Assembly (NCBI RefSeq): GCF_002000055.1
Contig: NZ_MVBD01000007.1
Location: 124,001-188,000, forward strand
From: Marinicella sediminis
Lineage (GTDB): Bacteria; Pseudomonadota; Gammaproteobacteria; Xanthomonadales; Marinicellaceae
Reading direction: 5' to 3'
DNA length: 64,000 nt
The notes under the pieces are model-generated. The model made no database searches and was not told the DNA's origin. It saw only the letters and a list, made by a program, of their open reading frames with translations. The stretch's first letter is position 1. The number at the start of each line of letters is the position of its first letter. This document shows positions 63,728 through 64,000 of the stretch, in pieces. A program made the position numbers and the translations under genes.

Positions 63728-64000
63728 CTGTTGTTGCGGATCTTCATCATTTCCAAAGGCTGACATCTTATAGTTTTGCGGGTGAATTGAAAATAAAATC
63801 AAGTAAATATATCAACAACAGCCCCCTGAGATAGGTGGTTTTTGTGTTTTTCAGTTGAAATATCTCCCTTTTCCGTTAATTCCTGACGTCAATTGTTTCA
63901 TTTTTTCGTCCATTTTGCAGTTTGATTCACATTTTTGTTTAATTTTAACTTTAAAATAGATAAACTAAAGTTTTAGGAAAATCAAGAGTTTGCCGATGAT
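63728..64000. other. AT-rich upstream region of def with possible divergent promoter
   Basis: 273 bases to the window edge. It is rich in T/A tracts (63890-63975). AAGAG at 63984-63988 followed seven bases later by ATG at 63996 may be the start of a rightward gene cut off by the window edge; too short to judge. Confidence 0.35.

Overview
The window reads as a chromosomal segment of an aerobic or microaerobic gammaproteobacterium. The evidence is gene order: lptD-surA-pdxA-rsmA, hfq-hflX-hflK-hflC-purA, rho-trxA, and fnr next to a full cbb3 oxidase operon. All of these encode an outer-membrane, respiratory lifestyle. A secreted beta-propeller protein ending in LFGNGFE and the giant LRR/SpvB/RHS protein suggest a Marinicella- or Xanthomonadales-like lineage, but that placement is inference. 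I saw no rRNA, tRNA, CRISPR array or recognisable insertion sequence.

Layout. (1) 1-12.6 kb, minus strand: a 3959-residue exported LRR-SpvB/FG-GAP-RHS protein whose AT-rich C-terminal tip overlaps a small membrane-anchored gene, the classic arrangement of a polymorphic toxin and its immunity gene. (2) 13-19.3 kb, mostly minus: a GT4 glycosyltransferase, a divergent VOC protein, Ppx/GppA phosphatase, Rho, thioredoxin and an FNR-type regulator. (3) 19.3-27.6 kb, plus: ccoNOQP, a small unknown membrane gene, ccoG, a short FixH-like gene, ccoI, ccoS and a TauE/SafE-like protein. A near-perfect FNR box lies 41.5 bp upstream of the start site predicted from a perfect -10 element. (4) 27.8-32.8 kb, plus: a MacB-like ABC exporter with three different HlyD-type adaptors in a row. 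(5) 32.8-40.2 kb, minus: a secreted choice-of-anchor-I-like protein, then lptD-surA-pdxA-rsmA-bioD. (6) 40.4-45 kb: a YegP-like DUF1508 protein, a methyltransferase, an MscS channel, an alpha/beta hydrolase and aspS. (7) 45.2-48.7 kb, plus: a membrane Ser/Thr kinase with a periplasmic LpoB/CsgG-like domain, a bacterial relative of the tRNA-queuosine mannosyltransferase (DUF3524/GTDC1), and a VanZ-like protein, all with overlapping ends.

(8) 48.8-57.8 kb, plus: the most unusual block. Seven closely spaced genes encode a GtrB/DPM1-like glycosyltransferase, a glycosidase-like lipoprotein, a membrane-anchored unknown protein, a CotH-kinase/beta-helix fusion, a VTC-type polyphosphate polymerase domain protein, a DUF4956 membrane protein and a divergent GDPD-like phosphodiesterase. 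I read this as a cell-surface modification system that joins sugar transfer, phosphate chemistry and a CotH kinase. Only the CotH/VTC/DUF4956 association is familiar. (9) 57.8-63.8 kb: hfq, hflX, hflK, hflC and purA on plus, then def on minus. The surface cluster sits where miaA often precedes hfq.

Start codons were chosen by homology, Shine-Dalgarno sites and overlaps. Several differ from the longest reading frame (trxA, ccoN, rsmA, purA, def, the kinase, VTC, vanZ, mscS, hydrolase, GT4).
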